This document shows positions 53,021-62,446 of a DNA stretch of 64,000 bases, in pieces. Under the pieces are notes generated by a model that made no database searches, was not told where the DNA came from, and saw only the letters and a program-made list of their open reading frames with translations. Source of the DNA: an uncultured Poribacteria bacterium (GTDB lineage: Bacteria; Poribacteria; WGA-4E; WGA-3G); contig OX639973.1 in NCBI GenBank assembly GCA_951828385.1, forward strand, positions 3,339,200-3,403,199, given 5' to 3'. Position numbers and translations under genes: made by a program. How positions within the stretch are numbered: the first letter of the stretch is position 1; each line of letters opens with the position of its first letter.

Positions 53021-53075
53021 AAAAACTTTACACACCCTGTTTTTCGTTGACGCGTTTTGAAAAATAGGGTATACT
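53021..53075 (+). promoter_or_regulatory. Promoter with shared 19-bp element, upstream of yceI-like gene
   Basis: AAAAACTTTACACACCCTG (53021-53039) followed by TTGACG, 17 bp, TATACT (53047-53075). The 19 bases are identical to 48102-48120 upstream of the sigma-54 activator. Confidence 0.7.
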
Positions 53076-53138
53076 TCTTTATGTCTCATAGACGTATATT
53101 CTCAATGGAACTACAAATAAATATAAGGAGATATTTCA

Positions 53139-53765
53139 ATGAAAATGGATTTAGGACGGAACTTGCAGGTTTTCAGTATCGGAAGTCTTGTGCTCTTATT
53201 ACTCATCGGTTCTGCTGGAATCACGGAACCTATGGGTATAGCAACGTATGAAATTGACACTGCACATTCAATGATAATTTTCCGCGCAAAACATAATGAC
53301 GTTAGCTATAATTACGGCAGATTCAACGAATTCAGCGGTAAGATCGTGATGACCTCAACAGATGTGAGCGGTAATATGGTCCCTGGGAGCTTGGTGGAAT
53401 TTGAGGTCAAAACGGCGAGCGTTGACACCGGCAATGAAAAACGCGACCAACATCTCAGAAGTTCTGACTTCTTCAGTGCAAAACAATTTCCCGTGATTAC
53501 CTTCAAAAGCACGGAAGTCAAGGCGAAGAAAGGCGCAAAAGATGTGTTGGAAGTCACGGGCGACCTTGAGTTACACGGCGTTAAGAAATCCATCACGGTG
53601 GATGTCGAAATCACAGGGCGCGCTAAAGGAAAACAGGGTGAATCGCTTATCGGATTTGAGAGTATTTTCACGATTAAGCGAAGCGAATTCGGTATGACTT
53701 ACGGTATGGGTCCCGTTAGTGACGATATCCGTCTCACCGTCAGTGTTGAAGCGGTGCACAAATAG
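53139..53765 (+). CDS. YceI-family lipid-binding protein
   Basis: A 208-residue protein of the YceI lipocalin-like family. An N-terminal hydrophobic segment (about 10-28) suggests export. ATYEIDTAHSMIIFRAKHND, FSGKIVM, SVDTGNEKRDQHLRSSDFFSAKQFPVITFKS and LELHGVKKSITVDVEI are family hallmarks. Such proteins bind isoprenoid-type lipids in the periplasm. AAGGAG precedes the ATG. Monocistronic or joined to the membrane-protein gene that follows. Confidence 0.9.
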   Translation: MKMDLGRNLQVFSIGSLVLLLLIGSAGITEPMGIATYEIDTAHSMIIFRAKHNDVSYNYGRFNEFSGKIVMTSTDVSGNMVPGSLVEFEVKTASVDTGNEKRDQHLRSSDFFSAKQFPVITFKSTEVKAKKGAKDVLEVTGDLELHGVKKSITVDVEITGRAKGKQGESLIGFESIFTIKRSEFGMTYGMGPVSDDIRLTVSVEAVHK

Positions 53766-53836
53766 GTATATCCTCCAACCAAAGAAACCCGATACTTCAC
53801 ACGCCGTTTCCATAAGCATATAGAGGAATTTTAACG

Positions 53837-54745
53837 GTGTTAATATTCAAACAACTTGTCCTCGGTTTATTCCTACCGGCTGTTGTTGGCGGCGGAATTT
53901 TTATATTTGCAAAATCACTTGCCTTGAAAACAGAAAGCGAACATACCGAAAAAGAGAAAGACTGGTTTTCGGGGTGGCTGGTTGCTGTTGCCCTGAGTGC
54001 TGGTTATATGGTTGGATATATCGGTTTAGAAGGTTTGCCTCCATTTCCGCCGCGAGAAGGTGTGCATTGGCTCTGCTATCTCGCACTCACCGGACTTATC
54101 GTCGGATGTTTTTGGCATTTTTCGCTTTCGGGACGTTTGGTAACCCAGATAGCCTTGTCGGTTATTATACCGCGGCTGCTCCTGAATTCGGCGTTTAAGT
54201 ATACGTGGGGACAGTTTGAAGGGACTATCTGGTGGGTGTGCCTCGCCGGTGTGATTTTTATCTTTTGGAATATGGTGCAACAAAGTTTTATCGAGTTGCC
54301 ATCCGGTAGTTCAGGGCCGTTTGTCTACTTTGGGCTCTCTGGTGGGACAGCCTTGGTGCTCGCGCTTTCTGGGAGTTTGCGATTGGCACAGCACGCGGGT
54401 GTTCTGGTAGCAATTTTTGCCACAAGTTGGATTATCACACTTGTTGGACAGCGTTCTGACAACAAATGGCACGTTTTTCCGCCCGGCGTGTCCGCGATTG
54501 TGACACTTGTATTCGCTGGTATCTGGATGAACGGTTATTTCTACGAAGAAGTTCCAGCGGCGAGTGCTATTCTGTTAGCAATGGCGTTATTCTTAGCACC
54601 CGTTGGTCGGATAGAAAAGGTTCAGCAACTTGGTGCGCGGCGTTCCACTTTGGCCCAGATAGCAGTCATCGCGCTGCCTGTCGTTATTGCAATCGGTATC
54701 GCTGTTGCGCGCTCTGGTCTTTTTGGTGAAAGCGATGGCTATTAA
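53837..54745 (+). CDS. Multi-pass membrane protein of unknown function
   Basis: A 302-residue integral membrane protein with about nine hydrophobic segments (for example FLPAVVGGGIFIFAKSLAL and FVYFGLSGGTALVLALSG). GTG start at 53837 with GAGG upstream. No conserved charged motif of a transporter was recognised. Downstream of the yceI-like gene by 71 bases. Confidence 0.7.
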   Translation: MLIFKQLVLGLFLPAVVGGGIFIFAKSLALKTESEHTEKEKDWFSGWLVAVALSAGYMVGYIGLEGLPPFPPREGVHWLCYLALTGLIVGCFWHFSLSGRLVTQIALSVIIPRLLLNSAFKYTWGQFEGTIWWVCLAGVIFIFWNMVQQSFIELPSGSSGPFVYFGLSGGTALVLALSGSLRLAQHAGVLVAIFATSWIITLVGQRSDNKWHVFPPGVSAIVTLVFAGIWMNGYFYEEVPAASAILLAMALFLAPVGRIEKVQQLGARRSTLAQIAVIALPVVIAIGIAVARSGLFGESDGY

Positions 54746-54818
54746 AACATGAACATACAACTGGAGAAGTTTGTCTAAATGCTTTGGGGTTGTATTAACT
54801 CCAACCATTTATTAAATT

Positions 54819-54865
54819 TGCCCGATTTCGTGCAATTGGGTATAGCGTATGCCCGATTTTGTGCG
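54819..54865 (+). promoter_or_regulatory. Paired 16-bp upstream activator-like sites
   Basis: TGCCCGATTTCGTGCA (54819-54834) and TGCCCGATTTTGTGCG (54850-54865) begin 31 bp apart, in the same orientation relative to the promoter as at 7152-7198. In both cases the distal site has TTTCG and the proximal TTTTG. Confidence 0.7.
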
Positions 54866-54905
54866 GTTTTTCCATATATTTTGCCAAGAACACATTAGAA
54901 TAACA

Positions 54906-54921
54906 TGGCACGGAACTTGCT
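54906..54921 (+). promoter_or_regulatory. Sigma-54 promoter of the Ycf48-like lipoprotein gene
   Basis: TGGCACGGAACTTGCT, a full match to TGGCACG-N4-TTGCW. It lies 40 bp after the proximal paired site and 126 bases before the ATG. The equivalent gap at the TPR gene is 50 bp, one helical turn more. Confidence 0.8.
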
Positions 54922-55047
54922 GCACAGTTATTATGAGTTTCAACCTAAATAGCAGTATCTCGCGGAGAAGAGACTCGTTTTGCAACCACAAATAGATCCA
55001 AACCATCTTCTCGGCTTTCAAAAAGAGAACAACGACCGGAGGGAAAA

Positions 55048-58000
55048 ATGAGTTTGATACGTAATATGAATTTTGGCGCAGTTTGCAAGCCGAAACTCGC
55101 TGTGCAAAGACTTATCACAGTAGGTCTACTTGGCATCGTGTTCCTTATTAACGGCTGTGTTAAGATGGAGGCAACACGCAAAGCGGATTGGGAGACACAT
55201 TTCACGGATCTCCACTTTGTCAACCACAAACAGGGATGGATTGTCGGAGAGGGCGGCCTGATAATTCATACAGCAGATAGTGGAAAGACATGGAAACAAC
55301 AGGAAGTCGATACAACAAGTCCTGGATTTCGTATGCCTGATGCCTCGTTAGATTTCAAAGCGGTTTATTTTACAAACGCGAACAACGGCTGGGCAGTCGG
55401 CGATGAAGGATTAGTTGCAGCAACTGACGATGGCGGCAGACACTGGTCGTTGCAGAAGAGTGGCAGCTCCGCGATGCTCCTTGACGTCTTTTTTGCGAAC
55501 TCAAAAAAAGGTTGGATTGTTGGTGAAGACTCGGATGTCCTCTATACTAAAAACGGTGGAAAAGAATGGAAACGCTACGAGTATGTTAGCGAATTTATGC
55601 TCAACGGGGTCTGGTTCGTTGATGATTCAAGCGGATGGGTTGTTGGTACACACGATAGAATTTTTCATACCAAGACTGGCGGCGAATCGTGGCGGGAACA
55701 GAGCAACCGCTTTGAAGGCGAACGCGATCGGATGATCAATGATAATAAACAGGTATTTTTCATCAGCGACAATGAAGGTTGGATCGTTGGCAGTGACGGC
55801 TCCATCTTCCATACGACGACTGGCGGCACTAATTGGGAGCGTCAAGACAGTCGTATCCCGCTGATTAATGGACACGTCCGAGATACCATCAATAGCATCC
55901 ATTTTACAGACGAAAACTATGGGGTCGCCGTGGCGGATGTCGGCTTTATTACGCGTACCGAGGATGGTGGCGACAATTGGCAATTGATGGAGAGCGGCAC
56001 CGAAAACAATTTGACGGGCATCCAGTTTACCACGCCTACAGAGGCATGGGCAGTTGGTTGGTCCGGTACTATTTTGCATACGACGGATGCGGGTGCAACA
56101 TGGGAGATGACCAGCGGTACAACAGCGAATGATTTACAGAATGTTCAGTTTACGGATGCCAATCGTGCAATAGCAGTCGGCAGACGTGGCACGATGGCGA
56201 TGAGCAACGACGGTGGACAGACCTGGAACGAAATTGAGACAAATATTTGGGACGGTATCTGGAACATCTATTTCGCGACTGACAAACACGGCTGGGCAGT
56301 CGGTGAACGCGGGCTTATTGTCCATACGAATGACGGCGGCATGAACTGGGAACGTCAGCGCGGACCCACTGCCTTTACACTTCGTTCCGTCCACTTTGTT
56401 AGCCCTCAGGTCGGCTGGATTGTAGGCGATATTGGCAGTATCATACATACGATTGATGGGGGTAAAACATGGCTCCCACAAACCGCAACCGGTGATTTCT
56501 TCTCGCTCATGCTAAAGGGTGTATTTTTCCTTGATGAAAAGAAAGGGTGGGCTATCGGATGGCCGGGGGTTTGCCTTGCAACAGAAGACGGTGGTTTGAC
56601 ATGGAACCAACAGACGACGGGTACCTTCAATGAACTCTACGCTGTCTATTTCGCAGATGAAAACACTGGATGGATCATTGGACAGTTCGGCGAGATTTTA
56701 CATACAAAAAACGGCGGGAAAAAATGGAATTTCCAACGCAGCGGGACTCAAGAGAATCTGAATAAACTCTATTTTGCGGATACACAGCACGGTTTAATCG
56801 TTGGGGACAACGGCGTGATGCTTACTACCACTAACGGCGGGAAAAAATGGGAAATGCAGGAGAGCGGCACCGACAATGACCTTTACGGTTTAGCACTCTC
56901 GCCTGATGGTGTTGTCGCTGTCGGTAAAGGCGGGATTGCGATGCGGTATTCGGTTGAAGAGGCACAACTGCCTGCTAAGTTGCCGCCTGTTGCCGAAGAG
57001 CCCGAAATCGTCGCTGCCGAAGAAGAAGCTCCGATTGAACCCGTTGCTTACCATTGGGATATTATCCGTCAGGCGGCTTGGCGCACTGATTTTGCAGATA
57101 CGCACTTTGTAGATGCCCAAAATGGTTGGGCAGTCGGTTCCGGTGGTGTCATCGCCCATACCACGGACGGTGGAAAAACATGGCTACCGCAACATAGCGG
57201 TGTCAGTGAAAATCTGCGCGAAGTGGAATTCGTTGATGCGAACCATGGAAAAGCCCTCGGTTCTGGCACTTTACTCCAGACAGAAAATGGTGGCGAAACG
57301 TGGGTGCCGATCCTCCAAGCGACCAAGCAAAACCTCCCTCGTGTGAGTACAATGCACTTCCTGAACGCCGAAGAAGGGTGGCTCGGTGCGTCAATTGGCC
57401 AAACCTTGCACACCACTGATGGAGGTAAGACGTGGGAAGTCCAAAAAACCGGAACAACAACCGGAAACATCACTGATCTCCACTTCATCAATAGTCAAGT
57501 CGGGTGGGCAGTCACTCCTCAACGTCGAGACGGTGGATTCATCCTCCACACTGTTGATGGTGGTGATTACTGGAAAATTCAGGCGAAGACTAATCAACCC
57601 GGTATTGCTGTCCACTTTGCCGATGAAACTCACGGTTGGGTAATCCTCGGTAACGGGAACTCCTTGTTGACTGAAGATGGTGGCGAAACGTGGCAATTGA
57701 AAACTACTTCACAAAGCACACGCGGCTTGCGCCGTGTTACCTTCCGTTCGCATACCAAAGCGTGGGGACTCGGTGGCGGCGGTGCTTATGTCACCGAAGA
57801 CCAAGGGGTGAATTGGAAGGCTATCTCGGTCGCTACAAGAGACGAGATACTCGCCATGCGACAATCTGATCCAGAGATACCCGAAGAACCCGCGCCAGAA
57901 ACGGAAAAAGATGAATCGGAAGATGAGATTGTTGAGGGACCCACGTTAGCGTATGACGAGACACCGGAGGAAATACAAAATCGGCTTCGAGCAGAGCGAC

Positions 58001-59142
58001 AACGTGCGGGGCGTCTTGCACCTGAAGGGGCACTGCCGCCTAATAATGCAGAGCAGGCAACGCCAGCACCAACACAGCAACAACCCCCTCCACCGCCGGA
58101 ACCGAGAGGCCGCAGACGCGGCGGTCGCCGAATTGCAAGCGTGTATTTCCTTGACACAGAACACGCATGGGCGGTTGGCAGTGCTGGCAGTATTTATCAC
58201 TCTGCAGATGGTGGGAAGACATGGGAGCGTCAACTCGGTGAACAAGAACGCAGCGATTTCCGAGAGGTGCTTTTCTACGATGACAAAAATGGTTGGATCG
58301 CAGGCGACAGCGGTATGTTATTGGAAACCCAAGACGGTGGAGAAACGTGGCAGAAACTCCGAAGTCAAACGCGTCAACGCTTCATCGGTATACACTTCGC
58401 AAGCTTAGAACCGAAATGGGGATGGGCAATGCAACGTGATGGTACTGTGCTGTATACTACGGATGGTAACATTTGGACAGCAGGGGACACACCTGAACGT
58501 CCACCGTTCATGGAAGACGATCCGCCCGGTAATTTCTCGCTAAACGATGTTGCTTTCGGTAAATTTTCCGAAGGGTGGGCAGTCGGGCAATTCGGAGACA
58601 TCATCCATAACAAAGATGGCGGTCCTACGTGGACACCTCAACGGACGACTGCGAACGACAGGCTCCTGAGTGTGGATATGAAATTTGCGCCGCTCGGTTG
58701 GGCAGTTGGGCAAAGTGGTGTCACCCAACGGACTATCAATGGTGGCGAATATTGGAAGATGCCTGAAACGAACGTTACCTACGATCTCAACGCTGTTTCA
58801 TTCATTACAAAACGGAAGGGGTGGGCAGCCGGTGAGTCCGGTATCGTGCTAAGAACGATCGACGGTGGCTTCACATGGGAACCTAAATTAACTGGCATTC
58901 CGAAAGATCTCAACGGTGTCGTCGCGCTCTCCGAGCATGAGGTTTATGCGGTTGGCAACGAGGGGACGATTGTCCGCTCAACCGATGGCGGTGAGACGTG
59001 GGAACAAGAGCATACCGATATTGATAACAACTTGTATGTTATTACGCGTTCCAAGGACGGTAAAGCCCTCTGGGTCGTTGGACAGTGGGGTGTTGTGCTC
59101 CGTCGGAAGTTAGAAACGCAGGAGAAGATGTCAATGCGGTAG
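55048..59142 (+). CDS. Giant Ycf48/BNR-repeat lipoprotein
   Basis: A 1364-residue lipoprotein: lipobox LINGC (33-37, C37 lipidated). More than twenty Ycf48/sialidase-type blades follow, each with the pattern GW-VG-G-I-HT-DGG-TW (for example [20 protein letters not shown]). An acidic then Pro/Gln/Arg-rich linker near 945-1025 splits the chain into two groups of blades. Single Ycf48 domains assist photosystem assembly in phototrophs; here the repeats more likely form propellers for binding at the cell surface. GGAGGG precedes the ATG. Confidence 0.85.
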   Translation: MSLIRNMNFGAVCKPKLAVQRLITVGLLGIVFLINGCVKMEATRKADWETHFTDLHFVNHKQGWIVGEGGLIIHTADSGKTWKQQEVDTTSPGFRMPDASLDFKAVYFTNANNGWAVGDEGLVAATDDGGRHWSLQKSGSSAMLLDVFFANSKKGWIVGEDSDVLYTKNGGKEWKRYEYVSEFMLNGVWFVDDSSGWVVGTHDRIFHTKTGGESWREQSNRFEGERDRMINDNKQVFFISDNEGWIVGSDGSIFHTTTGGTNWERQDSRIPLINGHVRDTINSIHFTDENYGVAVADVGFITRTEDGGDNWQLMESGTENNLTGIQFTTPTEAWAVGWSGTILHTTDAGATWEMTSGTTANDLQNVQFTDANRAIAVGRRGTMAMSNDGGQTWNEIETNIWDGIWNIYFATDKHGWAVGERGLIVHTNDGGMNWERQRGPTAFTLRSVHFVSPQVGWIVGDIGSIIHTIDGGKTWLPQTATGDFFSLMLKGVFFLDEKKGWAIGWPGVCLATEDGGLTWNQQTTGTFNELYAVYFADENTGWIIGQFGEILHTKNGGKKWNFQRSGTQENLNKLYFADTQHGLIVGDNGVMLTTTNGGKKWEMQESGTDNDLYGLALSPDGVVAVGKGGIAMRYSVEEAQLPAKLPPVAEEPEIVAAEEEAPIEPVAYHWDIIRQAAWRTDFADTHFVDAQNGWAVGSGGVIAHTTDGGKTWLPQHSGVSENLREVEFVDANHGKALGSGTLLQTENGGETWVPILQATKQNLPRVSTMHFLNAEEGWLGASIGQTLHTTDGGKTWEVQKTGTTTGNITDLHFINSQVGWAVTPQRRDGGFILHTVDGGDYWKIQAKTNQPGIAVHFADETHGWVILGNGNSLLTEDGGETWQLKTTSQSTRGLRRVTFRSHTKAWGLGGGGAYVTEDQGVNWKAISVATRDEILAMRQSDPEIPEEPAPETEKDESEDEIVEGPTLAYDETPEEIQNRLRAERQRAGRLAPEGALPPNNAEQATPAPTQQQPPPPPEPRGRRRGGRRIASVYFLDTEHAWAVGSAGSIYHSADGGKTWERQLGEQERSDFREVLFYDDKNGWIAGDSGMLLETQDGGETWQKLRSQTRQRFIGIHFASLEPKWGWAMQRDGTVLYTTDGNIWTAGDTPERPPFMEDDPPGNFSLNDVAFGKFSEGWAVGQFGDIIHNKDGGPTWTPQRTTANDRLLSVDMKFAPLGWAVGQSGVTQRTINGGEYWKMPETNVTYDLNAVSFITKRKGWAAGESGIVLRTIDGGFTWEPKLTGIPKDLNGVVALSEHEVYAVGNEGTIVRSTDGGETWEQEHTDIDNNLYVITRSKDGKALWVVGQWGVVLRRKLETQEKMSMR

Positions 59143-59162
59143 ATTATGCCGTTTAGATGTGT

Positions 59163-59188
59163 ATAGGCGGGTCATTGGGCCCGCCTAT
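59163..59188 (+). terminator. Hairpin after the lipoprotein gene
   Basis: ATAGGCGGG pairs with CCCGCCTAT around an 8-base loop, 20 bases after the stop. No T-run follows, but position and 9-bp GC-rich stem favour a terminator. Confidence 0.5.
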
Positions 59189-59225
59189 GTCCGTTATGTG
59201 ACCTATGCGGACGCATTAGAAAAAC

Positions 59226-59254
59226 TTGACGCGGTCGATAAGACATGCTATACT
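59226..59254 (+). promoter_or_regulatory. Sigma-70 promoter of the truncated methyltransferase
   Basis: TTGACG, 17 bp, TATACT, ten bases before the ATG at 59264. Intact although the gene it served is now only a stub; it probably drives the VWA and helicase genes. Confidence 0.65.
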
Positions 59255-59263
59255 CTATGCAGA

Positions 59264-59407
59264 ATGGACAAATTTAACTTTATAGATCTCTTTGCCGGAA
59301 TAGGTGGGATCCGCATTCCATTTGAGCAGTTGGGCGGAACGTGCGTGTTTAGTTCCGAATGGGATAAACACGCTCAGGAGACCTACGTTGATTTTTGGCA
59401 ACCTTAG
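59264..59407 (+). pseudogene. N-terminal remnant of a DNA (cytosine-5) methyltransferase
   Basis: 47 codons: [20 protein letters not shown] carries the AdoMet-binding FAGIGG motif and continues [16 protein letters not shown] as in Dcm-type enzymes, then stops at TAG. The catalytic PCQ region and target-recognition domain are absent from the following sequence, which is the VWA gene. A deletion has removed most of the gene. Confidence 0.8.
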
Positions 59408-59436
59408 ATTCCGTAATTGGAGAGTTCTTACATATA

Positions 59437-60411
59437 ATGAAATCAAAATCCAGTAAAGCGTTCCTTGTTTCAGTCCTGTTGCATCTCGGTGTTGGGGTGC
59501 TCGGACTCTTCTATTGGTTTAGTACGGCTCCGATGCGAGAAACGTCGAGTATTAACGCCTTGTTTGTCAGAGAAGATAAACCGAAAGTTAGACGTGTAAC
59601 ACCTCCGAAACGTGCCCAAATTGTCCAGGAAAAGACCCGCGACGTTAGCCAGCAACGTCTGAAAATCCTCACGAGCAACGCGCCTGTCAGCAGTCGTGGG
59701 GTGGTTTCTGCAGCAGAACCCGCACCCTTCCAGCAGTTCGACAACAACGACTTAGTCGAACCCATTGGACCCACCGCAACGTCTGTCGATTTTGACAATG
59801 TGCCACGTGTGCAAAAAGTTATTGAACGTCCTTTTGTGAAACAAGAGAAAGTCGAAACACGCTACAAAAGTAGGTTGGTGAAATTCATTGAAGCACAAGA
59901 GGGACCCCAGCGGATTGTCTACTGCGTGGATTTGTCAACCAGTATGCAAAACTTACCCCCGCACAAACTCAAAAAGATTATAGACCTCATGCGGGATTCG
60001 CTGACTTTCCTTGAGCCACACGATAGTTTTAATATTTTTGCATTTAGTACGGAGTTGATTGTCTACAAGGAAGGCTACGTTCCTGTCACAGAAAAGACAG
60101 TCAGTGAATCAGCAGATTATCTTGCCGACATCCAATCCCAAATCCACACAAAAGGTACTGATCACGACATGCTAACGGCATTGACAGAAATTGCTAAGAC
60201 TGGTCCCACCCTCGTTATCCTCTTCAGCGATGGCATTCCTACCACTATTGAGGGACCAGATCTAACGCTTGTGGGTCAATATGCCACAGGCAATGGACGC
60301 ATTTTCGCCATGGGGATTGGGATGTCCCCCAATTTCCCCGGCGCAGTGATGTTGAAACGCCTTGCCACGGTTAGTCAGGGAGACTTGTGGCTGGTTGATA
60401 GAGGCAGATAA
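59437..60411 (+). CDS. Membrane-anchored VWA-domain protein
   Basis: A 324-residue protein. A short basic start and one membrane helix (9-29) are followed by a linker and a von Willebrand A domain with MIDAS motif D165-L-S167-T-S169 (YCVDLSTSMQ), T in KGTDHDM and D in LFSDGIPTT. VWA domains mediate metal-dependent protein contacts. The ATG at 59437 is used because it opens the membrane helix. The helicase gene begins 11 bases after its stop. Confidence 0.82.
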   Translation: MKSKSSKAFLVSVLLHLGVGVLGLFYWFSTAPMRETSSINALFVREDKPKVRRVTPPKRAQIVQEKTRDVSQQRLKILTSNAPVSSRGVVSAAEPAPFQQFDNNDLVEPIGPTATSVDFDNVPRVQKVIERPFVKQEKVETRYKSRLVKFIEAQEGPQRIVYCVDLSTSMQNLPPHKLKKIIDLMRDSLTFLEPHDSFNIFAFSTELIVYKEGYVPVTEKTVSESADYLADIQSQIHTKGTDHDMLTALTEIAKTGPTLVILFSDGIPTTIEGPDLTLVGQYATGNGRIFAMGIGMSPNFPGAVMLKRLATVSQGDLWLVDRGR

Positions 60412-60422
60412 GGGGACACTGC

Positions 60423-62252
60423 ATGCAGCAAGACAGCCTCACGCGTGCTGAAGAAATTTCCAAAGGTTTATATCCGCACCAAATAGAAGGGATCGCTTTT
60501 CTGCTCGGTCGCCGTCGCGCGCTCCTTGCAGACGATATGGGACTCGGCAAAACGCGTCAGTCTGTTATCGCGATGGTTGAGGCGGAAGGCGAAGGGCCTT
60601 ACCTTGTGATCTGTCCCGCCTCTATTAAACGCAACTGGGCACGTGAAATCGAAATCGTTTTCCCGGACGCCGAACCTACCATTGTTGGTCCCGGACCGCT
60701 CCCCTCTATAGATTATTGTGGTTGGATTATTGTCAACTATGAAATCCTCGGTAAAAACCTTGACAAACTCCTGGCGTTTGACTGGAAAGGCGTTGTTTTT
60801 GACGAAGCACATTACCTAAAAAATTATCAGAGTCAGCGGAGCCGAAACGCATCAAAACTGGTTAAAGAGATTAAGCATGATCCTGTAGTCCACGCGCTAA
60901 CCGGTACGCCAATGACAAGCCGTCCGCGCGATCTTTTTCCGCTGTTGCAGATTCTGGATCATCCTCTCGGAAAGAGTTTCCTCAGCTTTGCGAAACGTTA
61001 TTGTGAGGCATATCAAGGCGATTTCGGATTAGTAGCAGATGGTGCGAGCAACCTTGAGGAATTAACTGTGCAACTCCACGGTGTCATGCTGCGCCGCACA
61101 AAAGATGAGGTTTTAGACCTGCCACCGAAGGTACGAACGTGGATGGACGTTGAACTGCACCCCTACGCAATCCAGCATTTTAACCGATTGGTCCAAGAAT
61201 TCATATCAAAGTTTGACACGCCTGAAGCGATTGATGGGACACCAGAATCCGTTGGTTTATCATCAGCACACCGCGATGAATTAGATGATTCAATAGACAC
61301 GACAGATTTAGGAAGTGGAATGGGTAGGATCACCCAAGTGCGGCGAGCGATTGCTTTTGTTAAATGTCGGCACACCATTAAATTCGTGGAAAATGCGCTG
61401 GAACAAGGTGAAAAGGTAATTATCTTCACCTCTTTCCTCAATACGATGCAGCGATTCCAAAAACATTTCAAGGACCGAGCGGTTTATGTTTCCGGTGAAG
61501 TCCCTGCTCACGAGAGGCAAGACAGAGTAGATCGCTTTCAAAACGATGACGACATCAAAATTTTCGTAGCCAACATGCACATAGCAGGCGTTGGTATAAA
61601 TCTCACTGCAGCGCGACAGGTCGTCTTTAATGACTTAGATTGGGTGCCTGCCAATCACTGGCAGGCAGAAGATCGGGCCTATCGCATCGGTCAGACAGGA
61701 ACCGTTAATGTCACTTATATGATAGCGACAGGAACTGTTGATTCGTTCGTCAAGACAGTCTTAGAGACAAAAGCAGCACTGATGGATTCCATCGTTGAAG
61801 GGTCAATATTGATACCGGGAGGAGAGGCGGCTCTCCAGTTAGATGTCCTCAGCGAACTCAAGCGGATGATGAATGCTTTGTCTGTTCAAACCACTAAACT
61901 TGAAGCATCTGAACTGCATGATGTGCTTCAGAAAGCAGGAGATGTATACCTTGAAGAAAACGCCTCGCATCTCCGCGAAGCGACGCGTGCGCAGCTGCGT
62001 CCATATTCTGAAGAAGCCATCCGTACTTTAGCCCAAGTTCTCGCGGGCCCTGAGCGGCATATCTATCACACCGAGAGTTCATCTCAGCAAGGCAAGTTTT
62101 ATACGCTGGAGGTTGTCGGTGTAGATATAACGTGCGATTGTCCAGGTTTCACGCACCGTGGCAGTTGCCGACATGTCCGTCCGCTGAAATCTGCTCTTGT
62201 TGCGGGGAACCCTTTGCCGAAGGGGTACACGCAAGTTACGCCCGAAAAGTGA
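60423..62252 (+). CDS. SNF2-family helicase with C-terminal SWIM zinc finger
   Basis: A 609-residue DNA translocase. Walker A DDMGLGKT at 37-44, DEAH at 127-130, motif III TGTPMTSR, and the helicase C lobe with motif VI RAYRIGQTGTVNVTYM. Near residue 570, CDCPGFTHRGSCRHV is a SWIM finger (CxC...CxH). Compared with HepA/RapA it lacks N-terminal Tudor-like domains. AGGGGA precedes the ATG. Probably co-transcribed with the VWA gene; a functional link is unproven. Confidence 0.9.
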   Translation: MQQDSLTRAEEISKGLYPHQIEGIAFLLGRRRALLADDMGLGKTRQSVIAMVEAEGEGPYLVICPASIKRNWAREIEIVFPDAEPTIVGPGPLPSIDYCGWIIVNYEILGKNLDKLLAFDWKGVVFDEAHYLKNYQSQRSRNASKLVKEIKHDPVVHALTGTPMTSRPRDLFPLLQILDHPLGKSFLSFAKRYCEAYQGDFGLVADGASNLEELTVQLHGVMLRRTKDEVLDLPPKVRTWMDVELHPYAIQHFNRLVQEFISKFDTPEAIDGTPESVGLSSAHRDELDDSIDTTDLGSGMGRITQVRRAIAFVKCRHTIKFVENALEQGEKVIIFTSFLNTMQRFQKHFKDRAVYVSGEVPAHERQDRVDRFQNDDDIKIFVANMHIAGVGINLTAARQVVFNDLDWVPANHWQAEDRAYRIGQTGTVNVTYMIATGTVDSFVKTVLETKAALMDSIVEGSILIPGGEAALQLDVLSELKRMMNALSVQTTKLEASELHDVLQKAGDVYLEENASHLREATRAQLRPYSEEAIRTLAQVLAGPERHIYHTESSSQQGKFYTLEVVGVDITCDCPGFTHRGSCRHVRPLKSALVAGNPLPKGYTQVTPEK

Positions 62253-62379
62253 TAGGATTTATAGTAAAGTATAACACGCCTCGCCTTATTTTTAACCTGT
62301 TCACCGGAAGTTTTAAAGTTCATTCCATTTTCGATCTTCCCTCCGTTTTAACGGAACTCCTTTCATCCGAATTTTCTGC

Positions 62380-62408
62380 TTGACATCTCTCGGAAAACCC
62401 TCTAAAAT
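62380..62408 (+). promoter_or_regulatory. Sigma-70 promoter of the sulfatase gene
   Basis: TTGACA, 17 bp, TAAAAT, ending 38 bases before the ATG at 62447. Confidence 0.75.
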
Positions 62409-62446
62409 GGAGACAGCCAAATCTAAACAGAGAGGAAAATAGAGAT

